A stretch of 64,000 nucleotides of DNA from an uncultured Lachnospiraceae bacterium (lineage in GTDB: Bacteria; Bacillota; Clostridia; Lachnospirales; Lachnospiraceae), in the NCBI GenBank assembly GCA_910588535.1, contig CAJUOO010000003.1:62001-126000 (forward strand), written 5' to 3'. The notes beneath the pieces were generated by a model. The model was not told the DNA's origin, made no database searches, and was given only the letters and a program-made list of their open reading frames with translations. Shown piece after piece: positions 17,781-25,964 of this stretch. How positions within the stretch are numbered: the stretch's first letter is position 1; each line of letters begins with the position of its first letter. The translations under genes were made by a program, and so were the position numbers.

Positions 17781-18710
17781 GTGAAAAAGGAGAAGGTAGT
17801 AGTAGCTCTGGGAAGAAATGCAATCGGAAAGACACTCCCAGAGCAGAAGGCAGCCGTTGTCAATACGGCAAAATACATTGCCGATCTGGTGGAGGGGCGC
17901 TATCAGATTGTGGTGACGCACAGCAATGCCTCGCAGGTTGGCATGATACGAGCAGCAATGAGTGAATTAAGCCGATTGGAGCCAGAATACACAACTGCGC
18001 CGCTCGCAGTCTGCGGAGCGCTGAGTCAGGGGTATATTGGATATGATTTGCAGAACCAGATCCGCACTGAGCTGCTAAACCGTGGAATTTTTAAGACGGT
18101 GGCGACTATTATCACGCAGGTCAGTGTCGATCCGTTTGATAAGGCATTTGGACAACCTTCCAAGGTGATTGGCCGCTATATGACCAAGGAGGAGGCAGAG
18201 GCGGAGGAAGCAAAAGGAAACCCGGTGATCGAGGAGGACAAAGGCTATCGAAGGATTGTGGCTTCGCCAAAGCCGGTGGATATTTTTGAGATCGATGCCA
18301 TTCGCGTGCTTGCCGATTCAGGTCAGATTGTGATTGCATGCGGCGGGGGCGGTGTCCCGGTGCTTGCACAGGGAACAAGGCTTCGCGGAGCAAGTGCCAT
18401 TATAGAAAAAGATATGGCTGCAGCAAAGATGGGGCATCTTCTGGATTACGATACCTTGTTAATATTGACAGAGATTGATAAAGTATATCTGAACTTTGGA
18501 AAAGAAAATCAGACAGCTCTTGATGCTATGACAGTGAAGGAAGCAAAGCAATATATCGAGGAAGGGCATTTTGGATGTGATACTATGTTGCCAAAGATAG
18601 AGGCATCCATAGAGTTTGTATCTGCAGCGCCGGGCAGAAGAGCTGTGATAGCAGAGTTAAAGGATGCAGGGGCAGCACTTGAGGGCAAAGCAGGGACAGT
18701 GATCTATTAG
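17781..18710 (+). CDS. arcC: Carbamate kinase
   Basis: A 309-residue amino acid kinase fold protein matching carbamate kinase, which interconverts carbamoyl phosphate plus ADP with carbamate plus ATP. Family motifs are VVVALGRNAIG (the common form has GGNA, so an Arg replaces a Gly), THSNASQVG near residue 52, TIITQVSVDP and the IACGGGGVPV loop near residue 190. I start it at GTG 17,781 behind ggaggga; the longer upstream frame runs into carB. It directly follows carB, so it is probably expressed with the enzyme that makes its substrate. No arginine deiminase genes are in view. Confidence 0.9.
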   Translation: MKKEKVVVALGRNAIGKTLPEQKAAVVNTAKYIADLVEGRYQIVVTHSNASQVGMIRAAMSELSRLEPEYTTAPLAVCGALSQGYIGYDLQNQIRTELLNRGIFKTVATIITQVSVDPFDKAFGQPSKVIGRYMTKEEAEAEEAKGNPVIEEDKGYRRIVASPKPVDIFEIDAIRVLADSGQIVIACGGGGVPVLAQGTRLRGASAIIEKDMAAAKMGHLLDYDTLLILTEIDKVYLNFGKENQTALDAMTVKEAKQYIEEGHFGCDTMLPKIEASIEFVSAAPGRRAVIAELKDAGAALEGKAGTVIY

Positions 18711-18773
18711 AAATTTTGGTTGATCGAAGGAAAAAAGAATGTGGGTTTAGTACTAGGAATCAAATTATATTTA

Positions 18774-18782
18774 TGCTATAAT
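18774..18782 (+). promoter_or_regulatory. Extended -10 promoter of the GH51-GH43 pair
   Basis: TG, one base, then TATAAT at 18,777. No good -35 is present at the usual distance, as expected of an extended -10 or activated promoter. It lies 30 bp before the GH51 start. Confidence 0.5.
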
Positions 18783-18811
18783 CTGTGTAACAAAAAGGAT
18801 GGAGGTGTATT

Positions 18812-20296
18812 ATGACAAAGCTATATGTGAATCCTAATATAAAAAAAGGGAAAATAAACAAAGAGATTTATGGACATTTTTCAGAGCATCTGGGAAGATG
18901 CATTTATGAAGGAATTTACGTGGGAGAGGATTCTGCAATTCCTAATAAGAATGGCATGAGGACGGATGTGGTGGAGGCATTGAAGAAGATGAAGATTCCG
19001 GTGCTTCGCTGGCCGGGAGGATGCTTCGCGGATGAATATCACTGGAAGGATGGAATTGGACCAAAGGAGAATAGAAAGAAGATGATCAACACACACTGGG
19101 GAGGTGTGGTGGAGGATAATAGCTTTGGCACGCATGAGTTTATGGAGCTTTGCAGCCAGCTTGGCTGTGAGCCATATATCAATGCAAATCTGGGCAGCGG
19201 CACGGTGCAGGAGATGTCTGAGTGGGTGGAATATATGACCTTTGACGGCTTGTCACCGATGGCAGCACTTCGCGAGAAAAATGGGAGGAAGGAACCTTGG
19301 AAGGTAAAATTCCTTGGTGTTGGCAATGAAAACTGGGGCTGCGGGGGAAATATGCGCCCAGAATATTATGCCGATGAATATCGAAGATACAGTACATATT
19401 GCAGAAATTATGGAAAGAATCGTCTTTATAAAATTGCCTGTGGCGCCAATGCGGCTGATTATCATTGGACCGAGCAGGTGATGAAGATCGCACATCCTTT
19501 TATGGATGGTTTGTCTTTGCACTATTATACTGTTCCTACTGGAAATTGGTCAGATAAGGGCAATGCCACTGGCTTTAATGAGAAGGATTGGTATCAGACC
19601 CTGAGCAAGACTTTGTTTATGGATGAGCTTGTGACGAAAAATGATCACATTATGAGCAAGTATGACCCAGAGAAGAGAATCGGTCTTTTGGTGGATGAGT
19701 GGGGGACTTGGTATAATGTGGAGGAGGGAACGAATCCGGGATTTTTATATCAGCAAAATACGATGCGCGATGCACTGGTGGCAGGTATTAATTTGAATAT
19801 TTTCAATAAACATTGTGACAGAGTGCACATGGCAAATATTGCGCAGCTTGTAAATGTGCTTCAGTCAGTGATTTTGACAGAGGGCGAGAAGATGTTGTTG
19901 ACGCCGACTTACTATGTATTCTGTATGTACAAGGAGCATCAAGGTGCTGAGCTTGTGGAGAGCACCATCACCACAGAACAGATTGGACTTGAGAAGGAGT
20001 ATATGGTGCCGAATTTGAATGAGTCGGTTTCTGTCGATGCAGATGGCAAGGTACATATTACGATAACAAATCTGTCTTTGACAGACAGCTATGAAGTGGA
20101 TACTGTGCTGACAGAAGCAAAGGCAAAGAGTGTGACGGGCACGATATTGACGGATGAGATGGGAGCTTATAATACATTTGAGAATCCTGAGCGCGTGCAA
20201 AGCAAAGGGTTCCATGATGCGAGAGTGACAGAGAGCGGGATTTTCTTTACAATACCAGCATGTTCAGTGGTATCTTTGGAGGTTGAGTTGGCATAA
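18812..20296 (+). CDS. GH51 alpha-L-arabinofuranosidase
   Basis: A 494-residue glycoside hydrolase family 51 enzyme that releases terminal L-arabinose from arabinan or arabinoxylan oligosaccharides. The acid/base Glu173 is in [11 protein letters not shown] and the nucleophile Glu296 in [10 protein letters not shown]; the N-terminal half is the TIM barrel (opening with [10 protein letters not shown]) and the last about 130 residues the beta-sandwich. There is no signal peptide, so it acts in the cytoplasm on imported oligosaccharides. It is followed immediately by a GH43 gene in the same operon. No transporter is in view. Confidence 0.93.
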   Translation: MTKLYVNPNIKKGKINKEIYGHFSEHLGRCIYEGIYVGEDSAIPNKNGMRTDVVEALKKMKIPVLRWPGGCFADEYHWKDGIGPKENRKKMINTHWGGVVEDNSFGTHEFMELCSQLGCEPYINANLGSGTVQEMSEWVEYMTFDGLSPMAALREKNGRKEPWKVKFLGVGNENWGCGGNMRPEYYADEYRRYSTYCRNYGKNRLYKIACGANAADYHWTEQVMKIAHPFMDGLSLHYYTVPTGNWSDKGNATGFNEKDWYQTLSKTLFMDELVTKNDHIMSKYDPEKRIGLLVDEWGTWYNVEEGTNPGFLYQQNTMRDALVAGINLNIFNKHCDRVHMANIAQLVNVLQSVILTEGEKMLLTPTYYVFCMYKEHQGAELVESTITTEQIGLEKEYMVPNLNESVSVDADGKVHITITNLSLTDSYEVDTVLTEAKAKSVTGTILTDEMGAYNTFENPERVQSKGFHDARVTESGIFFTIPACSVVSLEVELA

Positions 20297-21271
20297 ATGA
20301 AGGATGGAATAAATGGCAAGCTGAATGAGTATAATAATCCTTGGATTGTGCAGAGGGCGGACCCTTATGTGTACCGTCATACAGATGGAAGTTATTATTT
20401 TACAGCTACGGTGCCAGAATATGACAGAATTATCCTTAGACATGCAAATTCTCTTGCAGGCTTGGCTTTGGCGGAGGAAAAAGTTATCTGGAATAAACAT
20501 ACATCTGGTGTAATGGGAGCACATATCTGGGCGCCGGAGCTTCATTATTATGATGGAGAATGGTATATATATTTTGCAGCCGGAGATGCCGAGAATGTAT
20601 GGGAGATACGCCCCTATGTTCTTAAATGTGAGGGGCAGAATCCGATGACAGATCACTATGTCGAGCTGGGACCTTTGCAAAGTGCAGATGAGGATGAATT
20701 TTCCTTTCAAAGCTTTTCATTGGATGCGACTATTTTTGCGTCCATGGGGAGATACTATTTTGTATGGGCAGAGAAGGCAGGAGTGGGAAGAGGGATCTCT
20801 AATCTCTATATTGCACAGATGGAAAGTCCGATAAAGCTAAAGACCGTACAGGTGCTTCTGACTACGCCAGATTATGATTGGGAGAGGGTTGGTTTTTGGG
20901 TAAATGAAGGTCCTGCGGTATTAAAGCATGATGGAAAGATATTTCTCACCTATTCTGCCAGCGCCACAGGGGCATGTTATGCCATGGGAATGTTGAGTGC
21001 GGACGAGGGAGCGGATCTGCTTGATCCGGCATCTTGGAGAAAGGAACGTTTTCCTGTGCTTGCCACAGATGCCTGCAAGGGAATCTATGGACCGGGTCAT
21101 AATTCATTTACAAAGTCTGAGGATGGGGAGGATATATGTATCTACCATGCCAGAACCTATGAGGAGATTGAAGGAGATCCATTGTGCGATCCAAACCGCC
21201 ATGTTATGCGGATGAAACTAGAGTGGAAGGATGGAAAGCCGATATTTCATTTTGGTAATAACATACAGTAA
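20297..21271 (+). CDS. GH43 arabinosidase/xylosidase-type glycoside hydrolase
   Basis: A 324-residue five-bladed propeller of family GH43. The three acidic residues expected are Asp22 (RADPYVYRH, general base), Asp143 (FSLDATIF) and Glu204 (WVNEGPAVL, acid). There is no signal peptide, so it is cytoplasmic like its GH51 partner. Its ATG follows the GH51 stop directly, so the pair is coupled. Exact linkage specificity (alpha-1,5-arabinan or arabinoxylan side chains) cannot be read from the sequence. Confidence 0.88.
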   Translation: MKDGINGKLNEYNNPWIVQRADPYVYRHTDGSYYFTATVPEYDRIILRHANSLAGLALAEEKVIWNKHTSGVMGAHIWAPELHYYDGEWYIYFAAGDAENVWEIRPYVLKCEGQNPMTDHYVELGPLQSADEDEFSFQSFSLDATIFASMGRYYFVWAEKAGVGRGISNLYIAQMESPIKLKTVQVLLTTPDYDWERVGFWVNEGPAVLKHDGKIFLTYSASATGACYAMGMLSADEGADLLDPASWRKERFPVLATDACKGIYGPGHNSFTKSEDGEDICIYHARTYEEIEGDPLCDPNRHVMRMKLEWKDGKPIFHFGNNIQ

Positions 21272-21431
21272 CAAAACAAGGAAAAATGCATATATTGTAT
21301 AACAGGAAACGGGGAAAAGATTACATATGAAAAATATGCAATCAGACTTTCTTTTACAAAGAAGTATCAAGAGCGAAGGCTCTCCGTTTCCCGATGTTTA
21401 GTCGATTGCTTCATATAAAAGCTTTGGAAAG

Positions 21432-21464
21432 AAGGGTATTCTCTTTAGGGGAATATCCTTTTTT
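21432..21464 (+). terminator. Terminator after the GH51-GH43 operon
   Basis: A 10-bp stem (AAGGGTATTC with GAATATCCTT, one G-U), a 9-nt loop and six T. It lies 160 bp after the GH43 stop. The intervening DNA has no credible gene. Confidence 0.7.
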
Positions 21465-21597
21465 CTGTGCACAGAGGTGTATAGGGAGATGAGCAGGGGA
21501 GAACGTTATTCTCTTACGTGATGTTGGGACAGATAATGTATGACCGAGAGATTTTGTTGGATAATATCGGGCAAAAGATATCGTTTATAAAATATAA

Positions 21598-21626
21598 TTG
21601 TCTTTCAAGGGGAAAACTGGTATAGT
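21598..21626 (+). promoter_or_regulatory. Promoter of the LytTR two-component genes
   Basis: TTGTCT at 21,598 and TATAGT at 21,621 with a 17-bp spacer, about 40 bp before the response regulator ATG. A LytTR direct-repeat operator was not identified by eye. Confidence 0.5.
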
Positions 21627-21664
21627 TATAGGTAGCTTGTTGTTAATTAAAGGAGAGAAATAGC

Positions 21665-22366
21665 ATGATTTATCATATAGCTGTTTGTGATGATAGTGAG
21701 GCGGATACTATTTGTATTTCAACATTAGTTAAGAAATGGGCAGATGAGAATCATGTGGCCGTGAAGGTAGAAAGGTTTTTTAGTGCAGAAGCTTTTTTAT
21801 TTCAATATGTAGAGGACAAAACTTTTGATATTCTTCTTTTGGACGTGGAGATGGGACAGATGAATGGCGTGGAGCTTGCCAAGAAAATACGTGCAAAAAA
21901 CAGTACCGTGCAGATTATATTTGTCACGGGATATAATGATTATATTGCGGATGGATATGATGTTTCTGCTCTGCATTATCTGGTAAAGCCGGTGAAAGAG
22001 GAAAAGCTGTTTTCTGTGCTCTGTCGCGCGAAGGATAAGTTGATATGGCAGGAGAGAAAGCTTCTCCTTTCTGTGGCAGGGGAGATTGTGAGGATTCCAC
22101 TTTATGAGATTCGGTATATCAAAGTGAGTGGAAATTATGTAACTATCTATGCCAAGGAGGAATATACATTAAAATCTACTCTTGCTGCGATAGAAAAGCA
22201 GCTTGATAATTCTTTTTTTCATGCTGGACGATCATACAGTGTCAATCTCGGATATATTCGAAAGGTCTGCAGGACACAGGTGGAACTTTCAGGGGGAGAG
22301 ATGATTCCGCTGTCGCGGGGCATGTATGAATCGTTAAATCGGGCAATTATTAATTATGAGAAATGA
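21665..22366 (+). CDS. LytTR-family response regulator
   Basis: A 233-residue response regulator with an N-terminal receiver domain (acid pair Cys8-Asp9-Asp10, phosphoacceptor Asp60 in LLLDVEMGQMNG, Lys in YLVKPVKEEK near residue 112) and a C-terminal LytTR DNA-binding domain (residues about 135-233, with IRYIKVSGNYVTIY). Relatives such as AgrA and VirR regulate peptide production or transport. It overlaps the kinase gene by 4 bp and is probably phosphorylated by that kinase. The nearby ABC exporters are likely targets; this is inferred from position. Confidence 0.9.
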   Translation: MIYHIAVCDDSEADTICISTLVKKWADENHVAVKVERFFSAEAFLFQYVEDKTFDILLLDVEMGQMNGVELAKKIRAKNSTVQIIFVTGYNDYIADGYDVSALHYLVKPVKEEKLFSVLCRAKDKLIWQERKLLLSVAGEIVRIPLYEIRYIKVSGNYVTIYAKEEYTLKSTLAAIEKQLDNSFFHAGRSYSVNLGYIRKVCRTQVELSGGEMIPLSRGMYESLNRAIINYEK

Positions 22367-23043
22367 GGATAGGTATGTCTATTTTGTCAGTGTTGCTGGA
22401 TAAACGGATCGCAGATTACCAAAGAGATCTGCTTGAGACACATTATGCTGAGGTGGAAAATATGTATCGGCAGATGCGCGGATGGCGCCATGATTATAGA
22501 AATCATATTCAGACGATGAAAAGTTATGCTTCCATGGAGGATCTGGATTCTATTAAGCGATATTTGGATGAGCTGGATACCGATCTCTCATCGGTGGATA
22601 CCGTGATCAAGACAGGAAATCGCATGACAGATGCTATTTTAAATAGTAAGATTTCACTTGCTAGATCGAAGGAGATATTTGTGACAGTCGATGCCAATAT
22701 CCCGGTGGAGCTTTGTATTTCGGAGATTGATCTGTGTGTAATAATAGGGAATTTATTTGATAATGCCATAGAAGCCAGCATGAAGCTTCCAAAGAAAGAG
22801 CGCATGATCAGGGTTTATATGGATATGAAAGGAACACAGCTTTATATCTCTTTTACAAATCTGACAGCCATGCCAAAACAGAAAAAGATTGGGGGCGTCT
22901 ATCTCTCCTCAAAGGGAGAAGGGCACGGCTTTGGGCTTGCGCGCATGGATAATGTTGTTAAGAAGCTGGGAGGATATTTAAACCGCAACAGCGAGGATGG
23001 GGCGTATACCACAGAGATATTATTGCCACAAAATGATATGTAA
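22363..23043 (+). CDS. GHKL sensor histidine kinase without membrane domain
   Basis: A 226-residue AgrC/NatK-type kinase core. The phosphoacceptor His43 is in WRHDYRNHIQ, the N-box is around NLFDNAIEAS and the G-box is GHGFGLARM near residue 188. Typical relatives have five to seven membrane helices before the core; here the protein starts almost directly at the dimerisation helix, so it is a soluble kinase or a gene that lost its sensor domain. The ATG is embedded in the regulator stop. How it senses a signal is unclear. Confidence 0.88.
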   Translation: MRIGMSILSVLLDKRIADYQRDLLETHYAEVENMYRQMRGWRHDYRNHIQTMKSYASMEDLDSIKRYLDELDTDLSSVDTVIKTGNRMTDAILNSKISLARSKEIFVTVDANIPVELCISEIDLCVIIGNLFDNAIEASMKLPKKERMIRVYMDMKGTQLYISFTNLTAMPKQKKIGGVYLSSKGEGHGFGLARMDNVVKKLGGYLNRNSEDGAYTTEILLPQNDM

Positions 23044-23052
23044 GAATCAGCA

Positions 23053-23112
23053 ATGAAGAAAAGGAGCTGTTGCATGAAGAAAATACATACAGGATATTAT
23101 ACCTTCTTGTAA
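23053..23112 (+). CDS. Possible very small peptide gene after the kinase
   Basis: Two in-frame starts give 19 residues (ATG 23,053) or 12 residues (ATG 23,074, MKKIHTGYYTFL). The second has aaggag 7 bp in front, a near-ideal site. Only 10 to 30 bp separate it from the kinase stop. Its place beside an AgrC-like kinase and ABC exporters makes a signal peptide conceivable, but such short frames arise easily by chance. Confidence 0.25.
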   Translation: MKKRSCCMKKIHTGYYTFL

Positions 23113-23166
23113 AAGATATACTTTATTTGTGGCAAAAATTTGTTGTATCATTTTCAGTAATGATAC

Positions 23167-23306
23167 GCCCGGCGAACTGCCTGTGGTCCTCCGTCACCCC
23201 GCTCCCGCTTAGTGAAAAACGCAGCGGACGCTAAGCTCGAAACTACCTCGCTAAGCGCCGACGTTTTTCAATAGGTTCCTTGAGAACCACAGGCAGTTCA
23301 CCGGGC
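23167..23306. repeat. 140-bp palindromic element
   Basis: Arms of 25 nt (23,167-23,191 and 23,282-23,306, core GAACTGCCTGTGGT and its complement) match at 23 positions. Inside, a second weaker inverted repeat contains tgaaaaacg and cgttttttca-type arms. T5 follows at 23,309, so it may end transcription on the plus strand. It is much more GC-rich than its surroundings and resembles a miniature mobile or repeated extragenic element. A 28-nt core recurs at 55,065. Confidence 0.6.
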
Positions 23307-23807
23307 TGTTTTTATCAGTTGGGCAAAACACGCAGTGTCTTTATTTGTACAGGATAGATAGCTTTTGTTGCCTTCTTTAAGAGACTTTAATACTCTATGA
23401 ATACAAACAATATTATAGAAATATAGATCTGCAAGCATACGAAGAGTAACTTCTTTTAAAGATTCACTTCTCATATCTTCCATAATTTTACACATCTCAT
23501 TCATTCCTTTCGGGTTCTCTTTTAGATATCGTGTTCGGTTTGCCATCAATTCAAAATTCATATCATCTGCTTTGATGCAATTAAAATCATGCATGAGTTT
23601 TCCTATGGTAGAATCACCACGATATTCACTATTCACATAAAGGATATGCTCCCCATCTTCAAAAGACTTACCCGTTGCAAGGTTGATTCTTTCAATCGGG
23701 TGAACAGCTTCACCCTGACCATAAAAATCTTTTTCAATGATAAAGATTGTATATGTGTCTGGAAATTCTTTAAATTCCTGACCAGAATGGGGATTTTCTA
23801 TATCCAT
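23298..23807 (-). pseudogene. Rpn/PD-(D/E)XK transposase-like gene, internally deleted
   Basis: A 169-residue frame similar to the C-terminal part of Rpn-family recombination-promoting nucleases (PDDEXK_2 transposase-like). It keeps LPDTY-like, IFIIEKDFYGQGEAVHPIER, DGEHILYVN and MHDFNCIKADDM segments. The opening MDIENPHSGQEFKEFPD joins an active-site-proximal strand directly to a later segment, implying loss of about 30 residues, and the catalytic N-terminal part is missing. The C-terminal end runs into the palindrome at 23,167-23,306. Probably not active. Confidence 0.6.
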
Positions 23808-23856
23808 TACGCTTGAATGATACCTTGCCCTGTGTGGGTCTGCCTACTTACATGAA

Positions 23857-23925
23857 ATATGCTCTAAATGTGTTTTTCACTAACCATGAGAAAATCTTGT
23901 GATTAAGACGTCATTTAGAGCATAT
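23857..23925. repeat. 14-bp inverted repeat in the spacer before the ABC genes
   Basis: ATATGCTCTAAATG at 23,857 and its exact complement at 23,912, separated by 41 nt. No T run follows. It may be an element end or a regulatory stem upstream of the exporters. Confidence 0.4.
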
Positions 23926-24045
23926 ATCACCTAAAACTAGCTTGCGCTTTTATAAATACTGTTCGACATCTTGAAAGATGGTTGGATGTATTCATCATCT
24001 TCATATTACAATTCGTCACCAGATTGTGTTGTTTTTTTGCTTTTG

Positions 24046-24054
24046 TGATATGAT
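24046..24054 (+). promoter_or_regulatory. Possible extended -10 promoter for the ABC operon
   Basis: TG, one base, TATGAT, 54 bp before the first ABC gene. A weak TTGTTT lies upstream at 24,029. Support is modest. Confidence 0.3.
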
Positions 24055-24107
24055 ATTAATGCTAAAATTCTATTGCAAAGACTACATAAAAGGAGGTATG
24101 AACAGAA

Positions 24108-25964
24108 GTGCGGCGAAAGATAGAGAAGTCAAAATATAATATCTGGCAAAATGTGCGGTATATGCTTCGCATGGCATGCAGAAGCAGAAAGTCAGGAGTG
24201 ATTGTATTATGTGTGCTTACTAGTATTCTGCAAGTTTTTTCTAGTCTTACTGGGATGCTGGTGACGCCGGTGATTCTGCGCTGTGTGGAGGAGAGGGCAT
24301 TATTTTCTGAGCTGATGTGGACAATTGCGGCATTTGCTGTGGTAATGATGGCGTTAAGTGGAGTGATTACTTATGTTGATAAGAATAGCCAGTTAGACAA
24401 AGTTACGGTGCGCCGAGATATTCTTTTGGATTTAATAAAAAAAGATTGTACTACTTCTTACCCGAACTTAGAATCTCAGGCTGTTGGGAAGATGCGAAGG
24501 CGAGCTTACAACTCTGTGTCAGGGAATAGTGGCGCGACGGAAGCCGTCTGGATCACACTTTCTGACATTATAAAAAGTGCAGGAGGATTTATTCTCTATC
24601 TTCTTATGCTGACAGCAGTTGATCCAGTCATTATTATTGTCACGGCATCGACGGCGGCAGCGGGGTATGGTCTGAATTGTTACACAAAAAACTGGAAATA
24701 TCGCCATAAGGAGGAGGTTTCCAGCTATGGGAATAAGAGGTGGCATATTACCAGAAGAGCAAAAGATATTAGGCTTGCAAAGGATCTGCGTATTTTCGGC
24801 ATGGAAAGCTGGCTTTATGATATGTATGAGAGCGTGATGACGCTGTACCGGGGGCATCTGCGAAAAAGAGAAAGAGTGTGTCTGGCGGTAGATGTTTTAA
24901 ATGCGCTGCTTGTTTTTTGTAGAAATGGAATTGCCTATTTTTATTTGATTTCCATGACACTTAGGCAAGGCTTGCCCGTGTCAGAATTTCTTTTGTATTT
25001 TGCTGCGGTGGGAGGCTTTACCACATGGATTGGCGGAATTTTGGACGGGTTTGGAAAATTGTATGAACATAGTCTTGATTTATCTATGCTGAGGGAATAT
25101 CTGGAGCTTCCTGAGATGTTTTTATTTGATGAGGGAGAGAGCATTGATGAGTTTATGGCAAATTGTTCTAAGGAAGGAGGCGGGGCAGAGGGCTGTCTGG
25201 AACTTAAAAATGTATCTTTCCGATACCCGGGGGCGAAGGAGGATGTGCTGCATCATATTAATCTGGTGATTAAGCCGGGAGAGAAACTTGCTATTGTGGG
25301 ATTGAACGGTGCGGGAAAGACCACATTAGTAAAGCTGTTGTGCGGCTTTTATGATCCGACGGAGGGAGAAGTACTATTTTGCGGAAAGAATGTGAGAAGC
25401 CTGAATAGAAAAGAGTATTATTCTTTATTTTCTGCCGTATTTCAGAATTTTTCTGTTTTGGAGGTGACATTGGCAGAAAATGTGGCGCAGACCGATGTGG
25501 ATATTGAAATGGAGCGCGTGAGAGAGTGCATTGAGAAGGCTGGACTTACAGAGCGGATTGAGAGATTGCCGGCGGGATATGAGACGCATATTGGCAGAAA
25601 GGTGTATGAAGATGGCATAGAATTGTCTGGCGGCGAGATGCAGAGGCTGATGTTGGCACGCGCTCTCTATAAAGATGCACCCATTATTGTGTTAGATGAG
25701 CCGACGGCCGCTCTCGATCCACTTGCAGAACATGATATCTATCAGAAATATAGTGATATGACAGGAAAACGCACCAGCATCTATATCAGTCACCGACTTG
25801 CATCCACCCGCTTCTGTGACAGAATTATTTATCTTAAGAAGGGTCAAATAGCAGAATCTGGCACACATGAGGAGTTATTGAGGGCAAATGGGGAATATGC
25901 TTGTCTTTTTGAGGTACAGAGCAAATATTATGGGGAGGAAAAATGGGAGAGAAAATATTCTTAA
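24108..25964 (+). CDS. ABC exporter half-transporter 1 (permease-ATPase)
   Basis: A 618-residue type I exporter half: six membrane helices in residues about 20-320, then an ATPase domain with Walker A GLNGAGKTT near residue 399, signature LSGGE near residue 507 and Walker B IIVLDEPTAALD near residue 526. No C39 peptidase domain precedes the membrane part. It most resembles the third gene of the cluster and probably pairs with the second. The GTG start follows a strong aaaggaggt at about 10 bp. The cargo is unknown; such pairs export peptides, lipids or drugs. It overlaps gene 2 by 22 bp. Confidence 0.88.
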   Translation: MRRKIEKSKYNIWQNVRYMLRMACRSRKSGVIVLCVLTSILQVFSSLTGMLVTPVILRCVEERALFSELMWTIAAFAVVMMALSGVITYVDKNSQLDKVTVRRDILLDLIKKDCTTSYPNLESQAVGKMRRRAYNSVSGNSGATEAVWITLSDIIKSAGGFILYLLMLTAVDPVIIIVTASTAAAGYGLNCYTKNWKYRHKEEVSSYGNKRWHITRRAKDIRLAKDLRIFGMESWLYDMYESVMTLYRGHLRKRERVCLAVDVLNALLVFCRNGIAYFYLISMTLRQGLPVSEFLLYFAAVGGFTTWIGGILDGFGKLYEHSLDLSMLREYLELPEMFLFDEGESIDEFMANCSKEGGGAEGCLELKNVSFRYPGAKEDVLHHINLVIKPGEKLAIVGLNGAGKTTLVKLLCGFYDPTEGEVLFCGKNVRSLNRKEYYSLFSAVFQNFSVLEVTLAENVAQTDVDIEMERVRECIEKAGLTERIERLPAGYETHIGRKVYEDGIELSGGEMQRLMLARALYKDAPIIVLDEPTAALDPLAEHDIYQKYSDMTGKRTSIYISHRLASTRFCDRIIYLKKGQIAESGTHEELLRANGEYACLFEVQSKYYGEEKWERKYS

